This document shows, piece after piece, positions 35,359 to 45,275 of a DNA stretch of 64,000 nt. The stretch comes from JAZKFT01 sp965246935. Lineage in GTDB: Bacteria; Bacteroidota; Bacteroidia; Chitinophagales; Chitinophagaceae. Within the stretch, counting starts at the first letter, position 1. The number at the start of each line of letters is the position of its first letter. Location of the stretch: positions 186,001 to 250,000 of the forward strand of contig CBDFGC010000025.1 in NCBI GenBank assembly GCA_965246935.1, given 5' to 3'. Under the pieces are notes generated by a model, which worked only from the letters and a program-made list of their open reading frames with translations, made no database searches and was not told the DNA's origin. The translations under genes were made by a program, and so were the position numbers.

Positions 35359-36168
35359 ATGCAAAACGTTGTTATCGTTATTCCTATACATAATTCAAAT
35401 CCAACACCTTGGGAACTTATTTCTTTTCAGCAGTGTTTTAAAATATTAAATAAGTATCCAATAGTTATAGTTTCTCCGGATGGCCTTAATTTACAAAGAT
35501 ATCATTCAATAGTAGGCAGCTTTAAAACTATTTATATCGATTCCAAGTGGCAATCTAGTTTATTGGGTTACAATAAACTTAAAGTAAGTCGGTTTTTTTA
35601 TAATTTATTTAAGGATTATAATTACATGCTTACCTATGAGTTGGATGCTTTTGTTTTTAAAGATGAACTTGAATATTGGTGCGAAAAGTGCTATGACTAT
35701 ATAGGGGCACCATGGTTTGAAGGTTATCATGAACCTATAAGTAATAATTTTATTGGTGTAGGAAACTCCGGTTTTTCTTTAAGAAATATTGTAAGCTCAA
35801 AAAAAATATTAAAACAATATTTTTTCAAGTCTTCGGAAGAATACAGAAGCGGTAAAATTAAATTAATGCAGGCCTATTTAAAACAACCATTCCGATGGCT
35901 ATTGAATCAAGGTAAAGAAAACTACACAATTCAAAAATATTCCAAGCTTAATGAGGATGTGTTTTTTGCTTATAGCATTCCTCAATACGATATAAATTTT
36001 AAAATAGCTCCGGCAGAAGAAGCGCTACAATTTAGTTTTGAAGTAAAACCCGAGTTCCTTTATCAATTAAATCATAAAAGCCTTCCTATGGGATGCCATG
36101 CCTGGTGGAAGTATAACCTAAATTTTTGGAGACCATTTATCGAAAGTTACGGATACAAAATTAAATAA
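35359..36168 (+). CDS. DUF5672 glycosyltransferase-like protein
   Basis: A 269-residue protein of the DUF5672 type. It begins VVIVIPIHNSNPTPWELISF and has the telltale YMLTYELDAFVFKDELEYWC, YIGAPWFEGY and VGNSGFSLRN stretches; DAF stands where other GT-A enzymes have DxD. The family is believed to transfer sugars but no substrate is established. It follows a 224-bp gap without visible features. Its place among glycosyltransferases supports a role in chain assembly. Confidence 0.8.
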   Translation: MQNVVIVIPIHNSNPTPWELISFQQCFKILNKYPIVIVSPDGLNLQRYHSIVGSFKTIYIDSKWQSSLLGYNKLKVSRFFYNLFKDYNYMLTYELDAFVFKDELEYWCEKCYDYIGAPWFEGYHEPISNNFIGVGNSGFSLRNIVSSKKILKQYFFKSSEEYRSGKIKLMQAYLKQPFRWLLNQGKENYTIQKYSKLNEDVFFAYSIPQYDINFKIAPAEEALQFSFEVKPEFLYQLNHKSLPMGCHAWWKYNLNFWRPFIESYGYKIK

Positions 36169-36210
36169 ACAAAATATATTTATTTCCAATCAGTTTTCAT
36201 ATTTAATATT

Positions 36211-37152
36211 TTGAATACTAAATTCCCTAAAATATCTGTTATCACTCCCTCTTATAATCAGGGTAGCTATTTAGAAGAAACAATTTTATCTATTATTGAT
36301 CAACAGTACCCTAATCTGGAATTTATAATTATTGATGGTGGAAGTACAGATAACAGTATAGAAATTATTCGAAAATATGAACGGTATATTACTTATTGGA
36401 TTAGTGAAAGAGATAGAGGTACATATGATGCGAATAATAAGGGTTTGGCTTTATTTACCGGTGATTACTGGTGTGTTGTCAATTCAGATGACATGCTTAA
36501 AGCAGGCTCCCTATTTAAAATTGCCGATTATTTAGTAAACAATAATTATCCTGATTGGGTTACAGCCGACATTGAGTATATCGATGAGCATTCAAACCGG
36601 CTGGGGTTTGCAAAACCTGAGTTTCCTGCTAAAATTGCGGGATATTATTTCACAACAGGATGTTGGATACATCATCCTGTAACATTTCTAAGTAAAAAAT
36701 TATTTCAAAATGTTGGTTTTTTCGCTGAATCTGACATAATGGATTACGACTATTGGATTAGGTCTGAAAAAAATGGATTCTTGCCTGAAATAATTCATGA
36801 AGAATTAGGAAGCCTTAGGTATCATGAGGATTGTAAATCCATGAATTTTTCGATGATTCATAGGCAGGTTATTGGCTTATTAGTAGATTACAAGAGTAAT
36901 CTCACTAAACAAAAGGACATACATGAGCTAGATACTTTTATTAATTACTGTACTATCAACCTATTGCAGAATGAAACTAAATTTTATCTATACAATAAAC
37001 GATATTGGAAGGCGGCAAAACACTTTATGTATATAATTTTCAATAACCCATCTGAATTAAAAAAGCGCTGGCCGTATGGTATGATGCGAAGATTTTTTAT
37101 TGGAGTTAAAATTGCAGAGTTCTCCCCTAAAGCTTTTGTCACTAATATTTAA
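36211..37152 (+). CDS. GT2-family glycosyltransferase
   Basis: A 313-residue GT2 enzyme of the WcaA-like kind. KISVITPSYNQGSYLEETIL, FIIIDGGSTDNS and the stretch WISERDRGTYDANNKGLALF are typical, with NSDDML as metal site. No ATG is available near the front; TTG at 36211 is the likely start. It is followed by another GT2 gene after 38 bp. Confidence 0.9.
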   Translation: MNTKFPKISVITPSYNQGSYLEETILSIIDQQYPNLEFIIIDGGSTDNSIEIIRKYERYITYWISERDRGTYDANNKGLALFTGDYWCVVNSDDMLKAGSLFKIADYLVNNNYPDWVTADIEYIDEHSNRLGFAKPEFPAKIAGYYFTTGCWIHHPVTFLSKKLFQNVGFFAESDIMDYDYWIRSEKNGFLPEIIHEELGSLRYHEDCKSMNFSMIHRQVIGLLVDYKSNLTKQKDIHELDTFINYCTINLLQNETKFYLYNKRYWKAAKHFMYIIFNNPSELKKRWPYGMMRRFFIGVKIAEFSPKAFVTNI

Positions 37153-37190
37153 ATTCTTCGCTTTTTAGCAATTAATTTCCTTTTTTTAGC

Positions 37191-38255
37191 ATGCATATTT
37201 ATCCAACAATTAGTATTATAATTAGTAGTTATAATTATGCACGTTATATAAGGCAGTCCATAAACAGCGCTTTGTATCAGACTATTGCTCCTCACGAAAT
37301 CATCGTTGTAGATGACGGATCAGATGATCAATCTATTGACTATATTGAAGCATACTCCGAAAGGGTAACAACCATAAAAAAAGAACACGGGGGGCAAGCT
37401 TCTGCTTTCAATAAAGGTTTTGCTGCATCTTCCGGAGAGTGGATATGGTTTCTTGATGCTGATGATTGGCTGTGTAATAAATCTATTGAGAAAGCTATTG
37501 ATGTAATAGCACTGATTAAATCGGGAGAACAGGATGTCTCTAAAATACACGGCCCTCTACAAGCCGTAAACGAATACGGTGATCCATTAAATTTCTTTAT
37601 GCCAATCAAACCTCTGTCTGAGGGAAATGTTCTTGAAGAAATGATGGATGATGGTGGATACTGCTGGCCACCAACAAGCGGAAATATTTTTCCCAGGTGG
37701 ATGCTAACTAAATGTATGCCTATACCAGAAGAAGATTTTCGTTTATGTGCTGACACTTATCTATGTAATTATGCAGCAATGTTTGGTAAAATAAGGGTTA
37801 TAAATCAACCCCTTGGCTTTTACAGAATACACGCGGCTAATAACTATTATGGTTTCAAAATGGATACTATATGGTTAGAAAAGCACATGAATTACATGCT
37901 TATTCGTGTTTCTCTTATTGAAAATTTAATAAGACGGTACTCAAATAACAGTTTATTCTATTATCAATACACCAGAAGAAGTGTCGAAATGATGATGATT
38001 GCTCATCGTTTTACGAAATCAAATCTACAGAAGAAGTTTTCAAGGAATGAGCTTCATAAGAAATGGTGGAACTCTGTCGAGATCAAGAATATAACTGGTT
38101 TTTCTAAATTCAAGGGTATGATATTATGGGCTATCTTATCCTATGCACCTAAAACTTTAGCCAGTTATATAATCAACATGCAGCACAAAAGGGCAACAAG
38201 ATTTTTAAAAAAAAACATCATGTTCTTATGGGCAATAGGTTCTTCGTTAATTTAA
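37191..38255 (+). CDS. GT2-family glycosyltransferase
   Basis: A 354-residue GT2 enzyme with ISIIISSYNYARYIRQSINS, IIVVDDGSDDQS and LDADDWL. The C-terminal 100 residues are basic and aromatic (KMDTIWLEKHMNYMLIRVSL and beyond), which suggests a membrane-surface amphipathic region. It lies between two other GT2 genes with short gaps, in one operon. Confidence 0.9.
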   Translation: MHIYPTISIIISSYNYARYIRQSINSALYQTIAPHEIIVVDDGSDDQSIDYIEAYSERVTTIKKEHGGQASAFNKGFAASSGEWIWFLDADDWLCNKSIEKAIDVIALIKSGEQDVSKIHGPLQAVNEYGDPLNFFMPIKPLSEGNVLEEMMDDGGYCWPPTSGNIFPRWMLTKCMPIPEEDFRLCADTYLCNYAAMFGKIRVINQPLGFYRIHAANNYYGFKMDTIWLEKHMNYMLIRVSLIENLIRRYSNNSLFYYQYTRRSVEMMMIAHRFTKSNLQKKFSRNELHKKWWNSVEIKNITGFSKFKGMILWAILSYAPKTLASYIINMQHKRATRFLKKNIMFLWAIGSSLI

Positions 38256-38262
38256 AAGAATT

Positions 38263-39273
38263 ATGTTAACCGTATCTGTTATTATTCCCTGTTACAACAG
38301 GGCTGATCTTGTTGGGGAAACAATTCAGAACATACTTGATCAGTCATACAAGCCACACGAAATTATTGTAGTTGATGACGGTTCCACTGATAACTCTGTT
38401 GAAGTTATCCGATCTTTTGGCGCCAGCATTACATTAATACAACAGCCTAATCAGGGGCCTGGCGCTGCCCGCAATGCCGGTTTCAAAGCATCCACTGGAG
38501 ATTTAATCCAATTCATGGACAGTGATGACCTGGCGAGCAAAAATAAACTGGAAGTTCAGGTGCATGCACTCCAAAGCCCCGGTGCCGATTTTGCTTATTG
38601 CCCCTGGGTGCGCTGTACCATAAGTAATAAATCTATCCGGTTTCTGGATAAAATATTACAGGCCGGGGCTGTTCCGGATAAGAAACCAATGTTAGAATAT
38701 TTTTTATCAGGTTGGAGTCTGGTGTTCCAGAATTGCCTGTTTAAAAGAACAATTTTACAAACATCCGGCATTTACAGGACTGATTTGATGCCTTCAGAAG
38801 ATAGTGAGTATTTTATTCGTATTTTATTAGCGGGTGCCCGGCCGGTACATACACCTGAATGCCTGGTGTTCTACCGGGAACATAATTCAAACAAAATAAC
38901 TGCTTCCGGCACCAGTGTAAAACACCGTGCAACAGATTGGACACATTTTCTGAAGATAACCGGTCATCAGGTAGCTGGTCGTCTGTCAAAAATGAAATTA
39001 TCTACAAAAGTTGCACTTTCCGCTTCTGTAAAAATGCATACTAAGCAGTGTGCACAACTTCAACTCCCCCAGTTGCCTGCTGACCATCCTTATTTACAGT
39101 TTTCTGTTCCTTTTTTAAATTTGTTATGCAGTTCTTATATCCTGAATAGCAAAATACAACGGAGGCTATCAAAATCGCCGGACTATTATCCGGCATTTAG
39201 CCATGCAAACGGAGGGCCTGCCTATCAGAAATTGGTTAACGAAATAGGGTATAAAAATTTAAATAACGAATGA
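38263..39273 (+). CDS. GT2-family glycosyltransferase
   Basis: A 336-residue GT2 enzyme with VSVIIPCYNRADLVGETIQN, IIVVDDGSTDNS, GPGAARNAGF and the MDSDDLA metal site. It starts 8 bp after the previous gene and overlaps the RfbC-like gene by four bases (ATGA), so it is translationally coupled to the second sugar module. It is a good candidate for the transferase that uses that module's product; that is inference. Confidence 0.9.
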   Translation: MLTVSVIIPCYNRADLVGETIQNILDQSYKPHEIIVVDDGSTDNSVEVIRSFGASITLIQQPNQGPGAARNAGFKASTGDLIQFMDSDDLASKNKLEVQVHALQSPGADFAYCPWVRCTISNKSIRFLDKILQAGAVPDKKPMLEYFLSGWSLVFQNCLFKRTILQTSGIYRTDLMPSEDSEYFIRILLAGARPVHTPECLVFYREHNSNKITASGTSVKHRATDWTHFLKITGHQVAGRLSKMKLSTKVALSASVKMHTKQCAQLQLPQLPADHPYLQFSVPFLNLLCSSYILNSKIQRRLSKSPDYYPAFSHANGGPAYQKLVNEIGYKNLNNE

Positions 39274-39800
39274 CAATCAGCAAGCTTAAAATTTCGGGTG
39301 CTTTTTTGGTTTCTAATCCTGTTTATACCGATTCACGTGGTGCTTTTCAAACGAATTGGGAATCCGCTGATTTGAAATCTGTCAATGTTGATTTTACCCC
39401 TGTCAGTGCCTGCCACTCCTATAATATCAAAGCAGGAACACTGCGTGGTATGCACTACCAAGCTTCACCGTATGATCAGGCCAAGATGGTGTCCTGTGTT
39501 GCTGGAAAAGTATATGATGTATTATTAGATCTGAGGCCGGCGTCGCCAACTTATTTAATGTGGGATGCAGTAGAACTGTCAGCCGATTCGGGTGAATCTG
39601 TATTTATTCCTGCAGGATGCGCCCATGGTTTTTTGACTTTAGCTGATCATACGATTGTGTTTTATTTAATTGAGGGGGACTATGTACCCGGTATTGCCGG
39701 AACCGTTCGATGGAACGATCCTGCTATCGGAATTAACTGGCCAATAGCTGACCCCATCTTATCTGACAGAGACAAAAACGCTCCGGATTTTAAACCATGA
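39270..39800 (+). CDS. dTDP-4-dehydrorhamnose 3,5-epimerase family (RfbC-like)
   Basis: A 176-residue cupin-fold epimerase. LRGMHYQ holds the catalytic His, and VYDVLLDLRPASPTYLMWDA, FIPAGCAHGF and GTVRWNDPAIGINWP are the family stretches. Family members epimerise C3, C5 or both of a 4-keto-6-deoxy nucleotide sugar. No RfbA, RfbB or RfbD genes are nearby, so the substrate must come from elsewhere. It overlaps its neighbours by four bases on both sides, forming a tight unit with the SDR and methyltransferase that follow. Confidence 0.88.
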   Translation: MTISKLKISGAFLVSNPVYTDSRGAFQTNWESADLKSVNVDFTPVSACHSYNIKAGTLRGMHYQASPYDQAKMVSCVAGKVYDVLLDLRPASPTYLMWDAVELSADSGESVFIPAGCAHGFLTLADHTIVFYLIEGDYVPGIAGTVRWNDPAIGINWPIADPILSDRDKNAPDFKP

Positions 39801-40705
39801 CCAAAATACTTTTAACCGGGGCAAGTGGCTTTATTGGAAAAATGGTAGTTGAAAACTTGCTTGCTACATCCGATTGTGAGATACACGCAGTTTATAATAG
39901 TCGTAAACCCCAATTCAGTAAAGCAGTATTTCTTCATAAAGCTGATTTATTTAATCCTAAAGAGGTTGAAGACCTGTTTTTAACCGTTTCACCTTCGCAC
40001 CTGGTGCAGTTGGCCTGGTGCTCCAACCATGGGACTTATTGGAAAGATTACGCAAACTTTGAATGGGTATCTGCCAATTTTGCCATTGCCAGAAGCTTTG
40101 TAAAAAATGGGGGCAAGCGCTGCGTGTTCATTGGAACAAGTGCTGAATACGACTGGTCTGTTCAACAGCCGCTCAATGAATTTTCCACTCCCTTAATACC
40201 GCAACTATTTTATGGCGGCGCTAAACTGGGACTTTATTGGGCGCTGACCCGTTTTTTTGAACAGGAAAGTATATCCATGGTATGGGGAAGGTTATTTAAC
40301 CCATTCGGGCCAAACGAAGATTCCCGCCGGTTAATTCCGAAAATATGTTTACGATTATTGAGGGGCGAAAAAATTGAATTTGACGCCGGTTCTTCATTAA
40401 GGGATTTTTTACACGTGGACGACGTAGGAGCCGCCATCGCATCTTTATTGCTCGGTAATATAGAAGGCCCCGTCAATATCGGGAGTGGGAACCCGCTTTC
40501 TATCCGGGACCTTCTCTCTCAGATTGCTGCTTATTACAGCTGCAATGATTGTATTACATTCGCAGCTCCCCGCATCAGTAACGACAAACCAGATATGGTA
40601 ATCGCTGATATTGAGCGTTTAACACAGGAATCTAAATTCAAACCTAAAAAAAGTTTTACTACACGGCTTCAGGAAACCTGTAAATGGTGGGCCGATCATA
40701 ATTAA
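39797..40705 (+). CDS. NAD-dependent epimerase/dehydratase (4-ketoreductase type)
   Basis: A 302-residue SDR. The cofactor motif is TGASGFIG near residue 7, the active stretch is FIGTSAEYDW and the catalytic pair lies in YGGAK. RLFNPFGPNEDSRRLIPKI and RDFLHVDDVGAAI are typical of 4-ketohexose reductases such as those making abequose, paratose or 6-deoxytalose. Placement after a 3,5-epimerase and before a C-methyltransferase fits a final reductase for a branched deoxysugar. The exact stereochemistry is unknown. Confidence 0.85.
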   Translation: MTKILLTGASGFIGKMVVENLLATSDCEIHAVYNSRKPQFSKAVFLHKADLFNPKEVEDLFLTVSPSHLVQLAWCSNHGTYWKDYANFEWVSANFAIARSFVKNGGKRCVFIGTSAEYDWSVQQPLNEFSTPLIPQLFYGGAKLGLYWALTRFFEQESISMVWGRLFNPFGPNEDSRRLIPKICLRLLRGEKIEFDAGSSLRDFLHVDDVGAAIASLLLGNIEGPVNIGSGNPLSIRDLLSQIAAYYSCNDCITFAAPRISNDKPDMVIADIERLTQESKFKPKKSFTTRLQETCKWWADHN

Positions 40706-40718
40706 CCAAACAAAACTG

Positions 40719-41948
40719 ATGAAAAACACAAACTGTATGAACTGCGGTTCAGCGAATTTAAAACGATTTATTGATCTGGGAGATCAACCCAATGGAAATC
40801 ACTTCCCCGCTGAATCCGAAAAAAATCAGGAGCTTAAATTTCCTTTTACAATGGCAGTTTGCACGGATTGCTGGCAGGTGCAACTGGAAGAGTTCCCATC
40901 CATGGAATTTATGTTTTCTAACCATCCCTACATTACGGGCGTAAATATGCCGGTTGTATCACATTTCCGTACAATGGTGGAGCGTACTATTTTCCGGTAT
41001 GGCATCGACAAAAATTCTTTAGTGATAGATATTGGCGCCAACGATGGTACATTGCTTAGTATTTTCAGGGACAAAGGCATGCGGGTGTTAGGTGTTGATC
41101 CCGGAAGCAGGACAGGTAAACTTTGCCGTGCAAATGGAATTTCCGTGTGCGAGACGTTTTGGAACAGCGAAACAGCCAGCGCCATTAAAACATTGAACAT
41201 AAAACCGGATTTGATTACAGCAACCGCTGTGTTTTATCATATTCCGGATCTTCATGATTTTATAGAAGGGCTTCGGAATGTAATGACTGAAAAGACTGTA
41301 TTCCTGACACAGTGTGTGTACATGAAAGATGTGTTGGAGAAATATGAGTTTGATCATTTTTATCATGAGCACACCATGATACATGCGCTTGCACCCCTGA
41401 AGAAAGCATTTGAAAAACATGGTATGCGCCTGCTGGATGTTGATTTCTATGATGTACACGGTGGATCCTTTGTGTTGGGGGTTGGACTTGAAAACTGTGT
41501 GTATCCAACTTCGCCCACTGTAAACAAAGCCATAGAGGCAGAATTAGCATTCGGGATTGAAAAGTTTGAAACGTACCAAAATTTTACAAACCAGGTAGAA
41601 GTTAACCGGACAGACTTATTAGCATTATTACATAAATTAAAAGCGGACGGAAAACGGGTATATGCCTTAGGTGCTCCTTTAAAAGGAAGTACGCTTTTAA
41701 ATTATTGCAATATTGGTCCTGATCTGGTGGAACTGGCAACAGAAGTGAACCAGTTTAAAATTGGTAAGCTTACGCCTGGTACGCATATTCCCATTGTTGA
41801 TGAAAGCGAAGTGACTAACCAACCGGACTATTATTTGCTATTGTCATGGAATTTTCTTGATTTTTTCCGCCAGAAATACGCAGGATATTTAAAGAATGGT
41901 GGAAAATTTATCGTTCCGCATCCGAACGTTCGTATTATAGAGAATTGA
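40719..41948 (+). CDS. Sugar C-methyltransferase (TylC3/NovU/TcaB9 type)
   Basis: A 409-residue SAM-dependent methyltransferase with the three-part architecture of deoxysugar C-methyltransferases. The N-terminal zinc-binding part has CMNCGS and CTDCW. The central Rossmann part has DIGANDGTLLSIF for SAM. The C-terminal part has HGGSFVLGVG and YALGAPLKGSTLLNYC. TYLHDYF-like YEFDHFYHEHTMIHALAPL is the active-site stretch with paired His and Tyr residues. Known members put a methyl group on C3 of a 4-keto-6-deoxy nucleotide sugar (NovU also acts on C5). The tight grouping with RfbC-like and SDR genes makes a C-methylated deoxysugar the likely product. Confidence 0.87.
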   Translation: MKNTNCMNCGSANLKRFIDLGDQPNGNHFPAESEKNQELKFPFTMAVCTDCWQVQLEEFPSMEFMFSNHPYITGVNMPVVSHFRTMVERTIFRYGIDKNSLVIDIGANDGTLLSIFRDKGMRVLGVDPGSRTGKLCRANGISVCETFWNSETASAIKTLNIKPDLITATAVFYHIPDLHDFIEGLRNVMTEKTVFLTQCVYMKDVLEKYEFDHFYHEHTMIHALAPLKKAFEKHGMRLLDVDFYDVHGGSFVLGVGLENCVYPTSPTVNKAIEAELAFGIEKFETYQNFTNQVEVNRTDLLALLHKLKADGKRVYALGAPLKGSTLLNYCNIGPDLVELATEVNQFKIGKLTPGTHIPIVDESEVTNQPDYYLLLSWNFLDFFRQKYAGYLKNGGKFIVPHPNVRIIEN

Positions 41949-42113
41949 GTGTTCATTATCAGTGAGGGTGTTGTTTAACGTGTTAAGTAGCTTTTGCCGG
42001 GTATAATCGTATATCAATAGTTGTAATAATCCGGATTATTATCAGGTGTACGTTTTTGCACCACCCTTTACTTAATAATGTAATCCTCTTTTCTGCTATT
42101 AAACAAGTAAACC

Positions 42114-43340
42114 ATGGATTTAACGGGCAAACGCATATTGATTTGTGAAGAAGCGTTAACAGATTATGCAGGACATTTCTATAGCTGGATAAAGGCAATC
42201 AGAGCCATTCATATGGAAGCCGGGGCAGAAGTATTAGTAGCCTGTAATAAAAATGTTAAGGAAGAAATTAGGAAAGAGTTCAAGGCTTTTCCTATTTATA
42301 AACGCAATAGCTGGTCTGGAAGGTATTATTCCAAACATGCGTGGAAGCGGTATCTTTTTGTTTTTAAACACAACTATAATGTGTGGAAAGAAACCCGGGG
42401 CCTTTTAAAAACGATTGGCCATGTAGATTGCATTCTACTGACAGCTACCCGTATCTATCAACTCATGGCCTGGCGTCAACTATGCCGTTCAGGCCTTGGG
42501 AAGAAGTTCGATCGGCTCATTATCTTCCAGTTAACAAGCGAGGCGATCTACAATGAATCTTTTACTGCATTCACATTTAAAAGGACCTCATTGTTGATGA
42601 AAACTTTTCTAAAAAGCTATAAACGTTTTGTTGATGCCGGTAAAGTGGTACTAGCCGGTGACAGCCATATTACCTGTCATGAGTACGAAACACTTTCAGG
42701 TATTCCATTCAAAGTTTTTCCGAGTCCGGCAGTGGGGTTAGAAGCAATCCATAATGATCACCTTCCAAAGCCTGATGATTATGAAAGTACTACTACTTTT
42801 GTTACACTTGGAGTTTCTCTTTTTGATAAAGGAATAGACATTCTTCAAAAGTCGATATTATTACTATTACAGGAGGAACCAGCATTATCTGCCCGTTTTA
42901 TTATCCAGTGGGGCCATAAAATGGTTGGATATGACGGAAACACTATAGAAATTTCAGACGAACTGCGAAAAGCACCCCAGGTTAAATTGATTGAACAGAG
43001 TTTAAGTGAAGAAGCCTATAAAGATTATATGCATCAGGCAGATTTTATCATATTACCCTATCGGCTCAAAGTATATTTTAACCGGCTATCAGGTGTGGCA
43101 GTGGAAGCTGCCTGCGCAGGTATTCCCATGATCGTAACAAAAAATAGTTGGTTGGAGTGGGCAATGAATAGCTATGGAAGCGGGGTGGCAGTTACAAACG
43201 AAAATTATGAGGACCTGGCTGAAAAAATCCGGATTTGTATTAGGGAGAAGAAAGCTTTCCAAAAAGCGGCTGTAGAACGTAAAAAAATAGCTATTGAAAT
43301 GAACTCATCCGCACGTTATTTAGATTGTGTTTGGAAATAA
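42114..43340 (+). CDS. GT4-family glycosyltransferase
   Basis: A 408-residue GT-B enzyme. The N-terminus ILICEEALTDYAGHFYSWIK is divergent, while the donor domain keeps TFVTLGVSLFDKGIDIL and FIILPYRLKVYFNRLSGVAV, then EAACAGIPMIVT, the GT4 donor site. The donor is not readable. It stands alone, with gaps of 165 bp before and 182 bp after it in which nothing is seen. Confidence 0.85.
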   Translation: MDLTGKRILICEEALTDYAGHFYSWIKAIRAIHMEAGAEVLVACNKNVKEEIRKEFKAFPIYKRNSWSGRYYSKHAWKRYLFVFKHNYNVWKETRGLLKTIGHVDCILLTATRIYQLMAWRQLCRSGLGKKFDRLIIFQLTSEAIYNESFTAFTFKRTSLLMKTFLKSYKRFVDAGKVVLAGDSHITCHEYETLSGIPFKVFPSPAVGLEAIHNDHLPKPDDYESTTTFVTLGVSLFDKGIDILQKSILLLLQEEPALSARFIIQWGHKMVGYDGNTIEISDELRKAPQVKLIEQSLSEEAYKDYMHQADFIILPYRLKVYFNRLSGVAVEAACAGIPMIVTKNSWLEWAMNSYGSGVAVTNENYEDLAEKIRICIREKKAFQKAAVERKKIAIEMNSSARYLDCVWK

Positions 43341-43522
43341 ATGATGTTCGTTGGCTTTTGAAATAAACAGATTTGGTATGATAGTGAATACCCTTTTTAT
43401 CACTGGTAAAGTTTGATGTGTTCACTAATCTAATAACGTCAAGTGAGATATTCTAACATAATAAAATGAATTTAGGATAAAAAACTGCCAAATAAAACGA
43501 TAGTAAGCAGCTATCAAATAGC

Positions 43523-44662
43523 ATGAATATCACAATTTACAATCCAAATAGTTTCGGTGGTAATTACGAGTACTCAAAATTTTTACTCAAGAACTATTCC
43601 CTTAGTCCGGCTGTAGAAAAATGCACGCTGTTAATGCCGGAAAATGCCGCCATCAACGAAAAGAATGTGGAAAAAATGCTTTGCGCCGACATTTGTGTTT
43701 CTCAAAACAAGCTTATCAGAAAGGCTCATTTTTTATACCGGGTTTTCGTAAATCCGTTTATCGCATTCAAATACCTAAAGCGCCAGCCATCAACGGTTTT
43801 CATCTTCAATGATTATGAGCAACTTAGTGCTTTTTTTTGGGTTCCTTTTTTTCGCTTGTTGAAGCAAAAACATTCATTTGCTGTGATTCTACATGATCCG
43901 GACAGAGACGGCTTTTTGTCGGCAAAGACGTTATCCGAAAAGACAATGAAGCATTTTATGTCCATAATAGACGTAGCTTTCCACCATGGTTTTCTACCTG
44001 TCAAAGAATATTATAACGGAAAATTCCTTAAAATAGCAGTTCCACATGGTATTTATGATACGATAGGTATGGATATGGACATGCTGAAATACTTAAAAGA
44101 GAAGGCCGAAGGATGTTCAGTGATGGGTATTATCGGAAATATAAGAGATGAAAAGAATTATGATGCAGCTATCAACGCATTAACAAAATTAAATAACGTG
44201 AAGCTCTTAATTGCAGGAAAAGCTTCTAATTCCTCAGTTTCAGTTGACCGTTACAAAGAATACGCAAAAGAAAGAAAAGTTGAACATAAAATTATCTGGT
44301 TAGAGACATACCTAAGCCAGCCTGCATTTAATGCGGTGATAGAATTTTGTGATATCGTCCTGCTTTATTACAAACCATCCTTCACCTCACAAAGCGGCGT
44401 TTTAAACAGTATAGCCCCATTTGCAAAGAAGCTGATTATTTCCGATTCTGAAAGTTCACTCAAAGATTGTGTTGTAAAATACAATCTTGCAACGATTGTA
44501 GCTAACAATGATATAAGCGGATTAACAAATGCAATTATAGAATTGTTACTGCAACCAGCAGATTACGGTTATTCGAATTGGCAGGAATATATTAAAGATT
44601 CGAGTTGGGAAAAACATGTAAGTATTGCGCTTGCAGGTTTTAGAGAAGTTGAAAAGAATTAG
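43523..44662 (+). CDS. Glycosyltransferase, GT4-like
   Basis: A 379-residue GT-B protein. The N-terminal part MNITIYNPNSFGGNYEYSKF fits an acceptor domain and the C-terminal part has MGIIGNIRDEKNYDAAINAL, then VKLLIAGKAS and YKPSFTSQSGVLNSIAPFAK. The classic E-x7-E of GT4 is weak here (the second half reads SGVLNSIAPF), so it is a diverged member. AHVAFHHGFLP-like IDVAFHHGFLPVKEYY suggests an acceptor loop. The donor is unknown. Confidence 0.78.
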   Translation: MNITIYNPNSFGGNYEYSKFLLKNYSLSPAVEKCTLLMPENAAINEKNVEKMLCADICVSQNKLIRKAHFLYRVFVNPFIAFKYLKRQPSTVFIFNDYEQLSAFFWVPFFRLLKQKHSFAVILHDPDRDGFLSAKTLSEKTMKHFMSIIDVAFHHGFLPVKEYYNGKFLKIAVPHGIYDTIGMDMDMLKYLKEKAEGCSVMGIIGNIRDEKNYDAAINALTKLNNVKLLIAGKASNSSVSVDRYKEYAKERKVEHKIIWLETYLSQPAFNAVIEFCDIVLLYYKPSFTSQSGVLNSIAPFAKKLIISDSESSLKDCVVKYNLATIVANNDISGLTNAIIELLLQPADYGYSNWQEYIKDSSWEKHVSIALAGFREVEKN

Positions 44663-44714
44663 CGTAATTTATCCATAATAAAACATTGCTGTAGTATTAA
44701 ACAGCTAACAGACA

Positions 44715-45260
44715 TTGCGTTCAAGAATAAATTTAATCATCGGCGGGCTTTTGAATTACTTCTACAATAATTTGCTTACCCACTTACCAAGCCATTTTAT
44801 AAGGAAGTTATTTTTGTGCCTGATAAATAGGAAAATACACTGGCGCTCTGTTATTTTGATGCATACAAAATTGCTTAATTTTTGGAAGTTAGAGATAGGT
44901 GAGCGGGTAATTATAAACCAGCATTGTTTATTAGACTGCCGCAAGTACAAGATTGTTATTGAAAATGATACCGATATAGGTACATACACTAAAATTTGGA
45001 CTTTAGGTCACGATCCTGATTCAGATACGCATGATGTGCGTGGTGGTGATGTTTTAATCAGCCACCATGTCTGGATTGCCTCCAATGCAACTATTCTTCC
45101 CGGAGTTGTTATCGGTGCGGGAGCGGTTGTCGCCGCATCATCCTTAGTGCATAAGAGTATTCACTCTTTAGAGGTAGTGGGTGGTAATCCGGCAAAGTTT
45201 ATAAAAAGCCGGCACAATTCCCTTACTTACAGACTTGGATATACACCTTTTTTTGAATAA
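44715..45260 (+). CDS. Hexapeptide-repeat acyltransferase
   Basis: A 181-residue left-handed beta-helix acetyltransferase. Repeats begin near residue 55 (LEIGERVIINQHCLLDC) and include the active-site DIGTYTKIWTLGHDPDSDTH and the closing VWIASNATILPGVVIGAGAV with VVGGNPAKFIK. The N-terminal 50 residues are basic and hydrophobic. The best start is TTG at 44715; no ATG precedes it in frame nearby. It probably acetylates a glycan residue. Confidence 0.85.
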   Translation: MRSRINLIIGGLLNYFYNNLLTHLPSHFIRKLFLCLINRKIHWRSVILMHTKLLNFWKLEIGERVIINQHCLLDCRKYKIVIENDTDIGTYTKIWTLGHDPDSDTHDVRGGDVLISHHVWIASNATILPGVVIGAGAVVAASSLVHKSIHSLEVVGGNPAKFIKSRHNSLTYRLGYTPFFE

Positions 45261-45275
45261 AAATTACTCGTTTTA

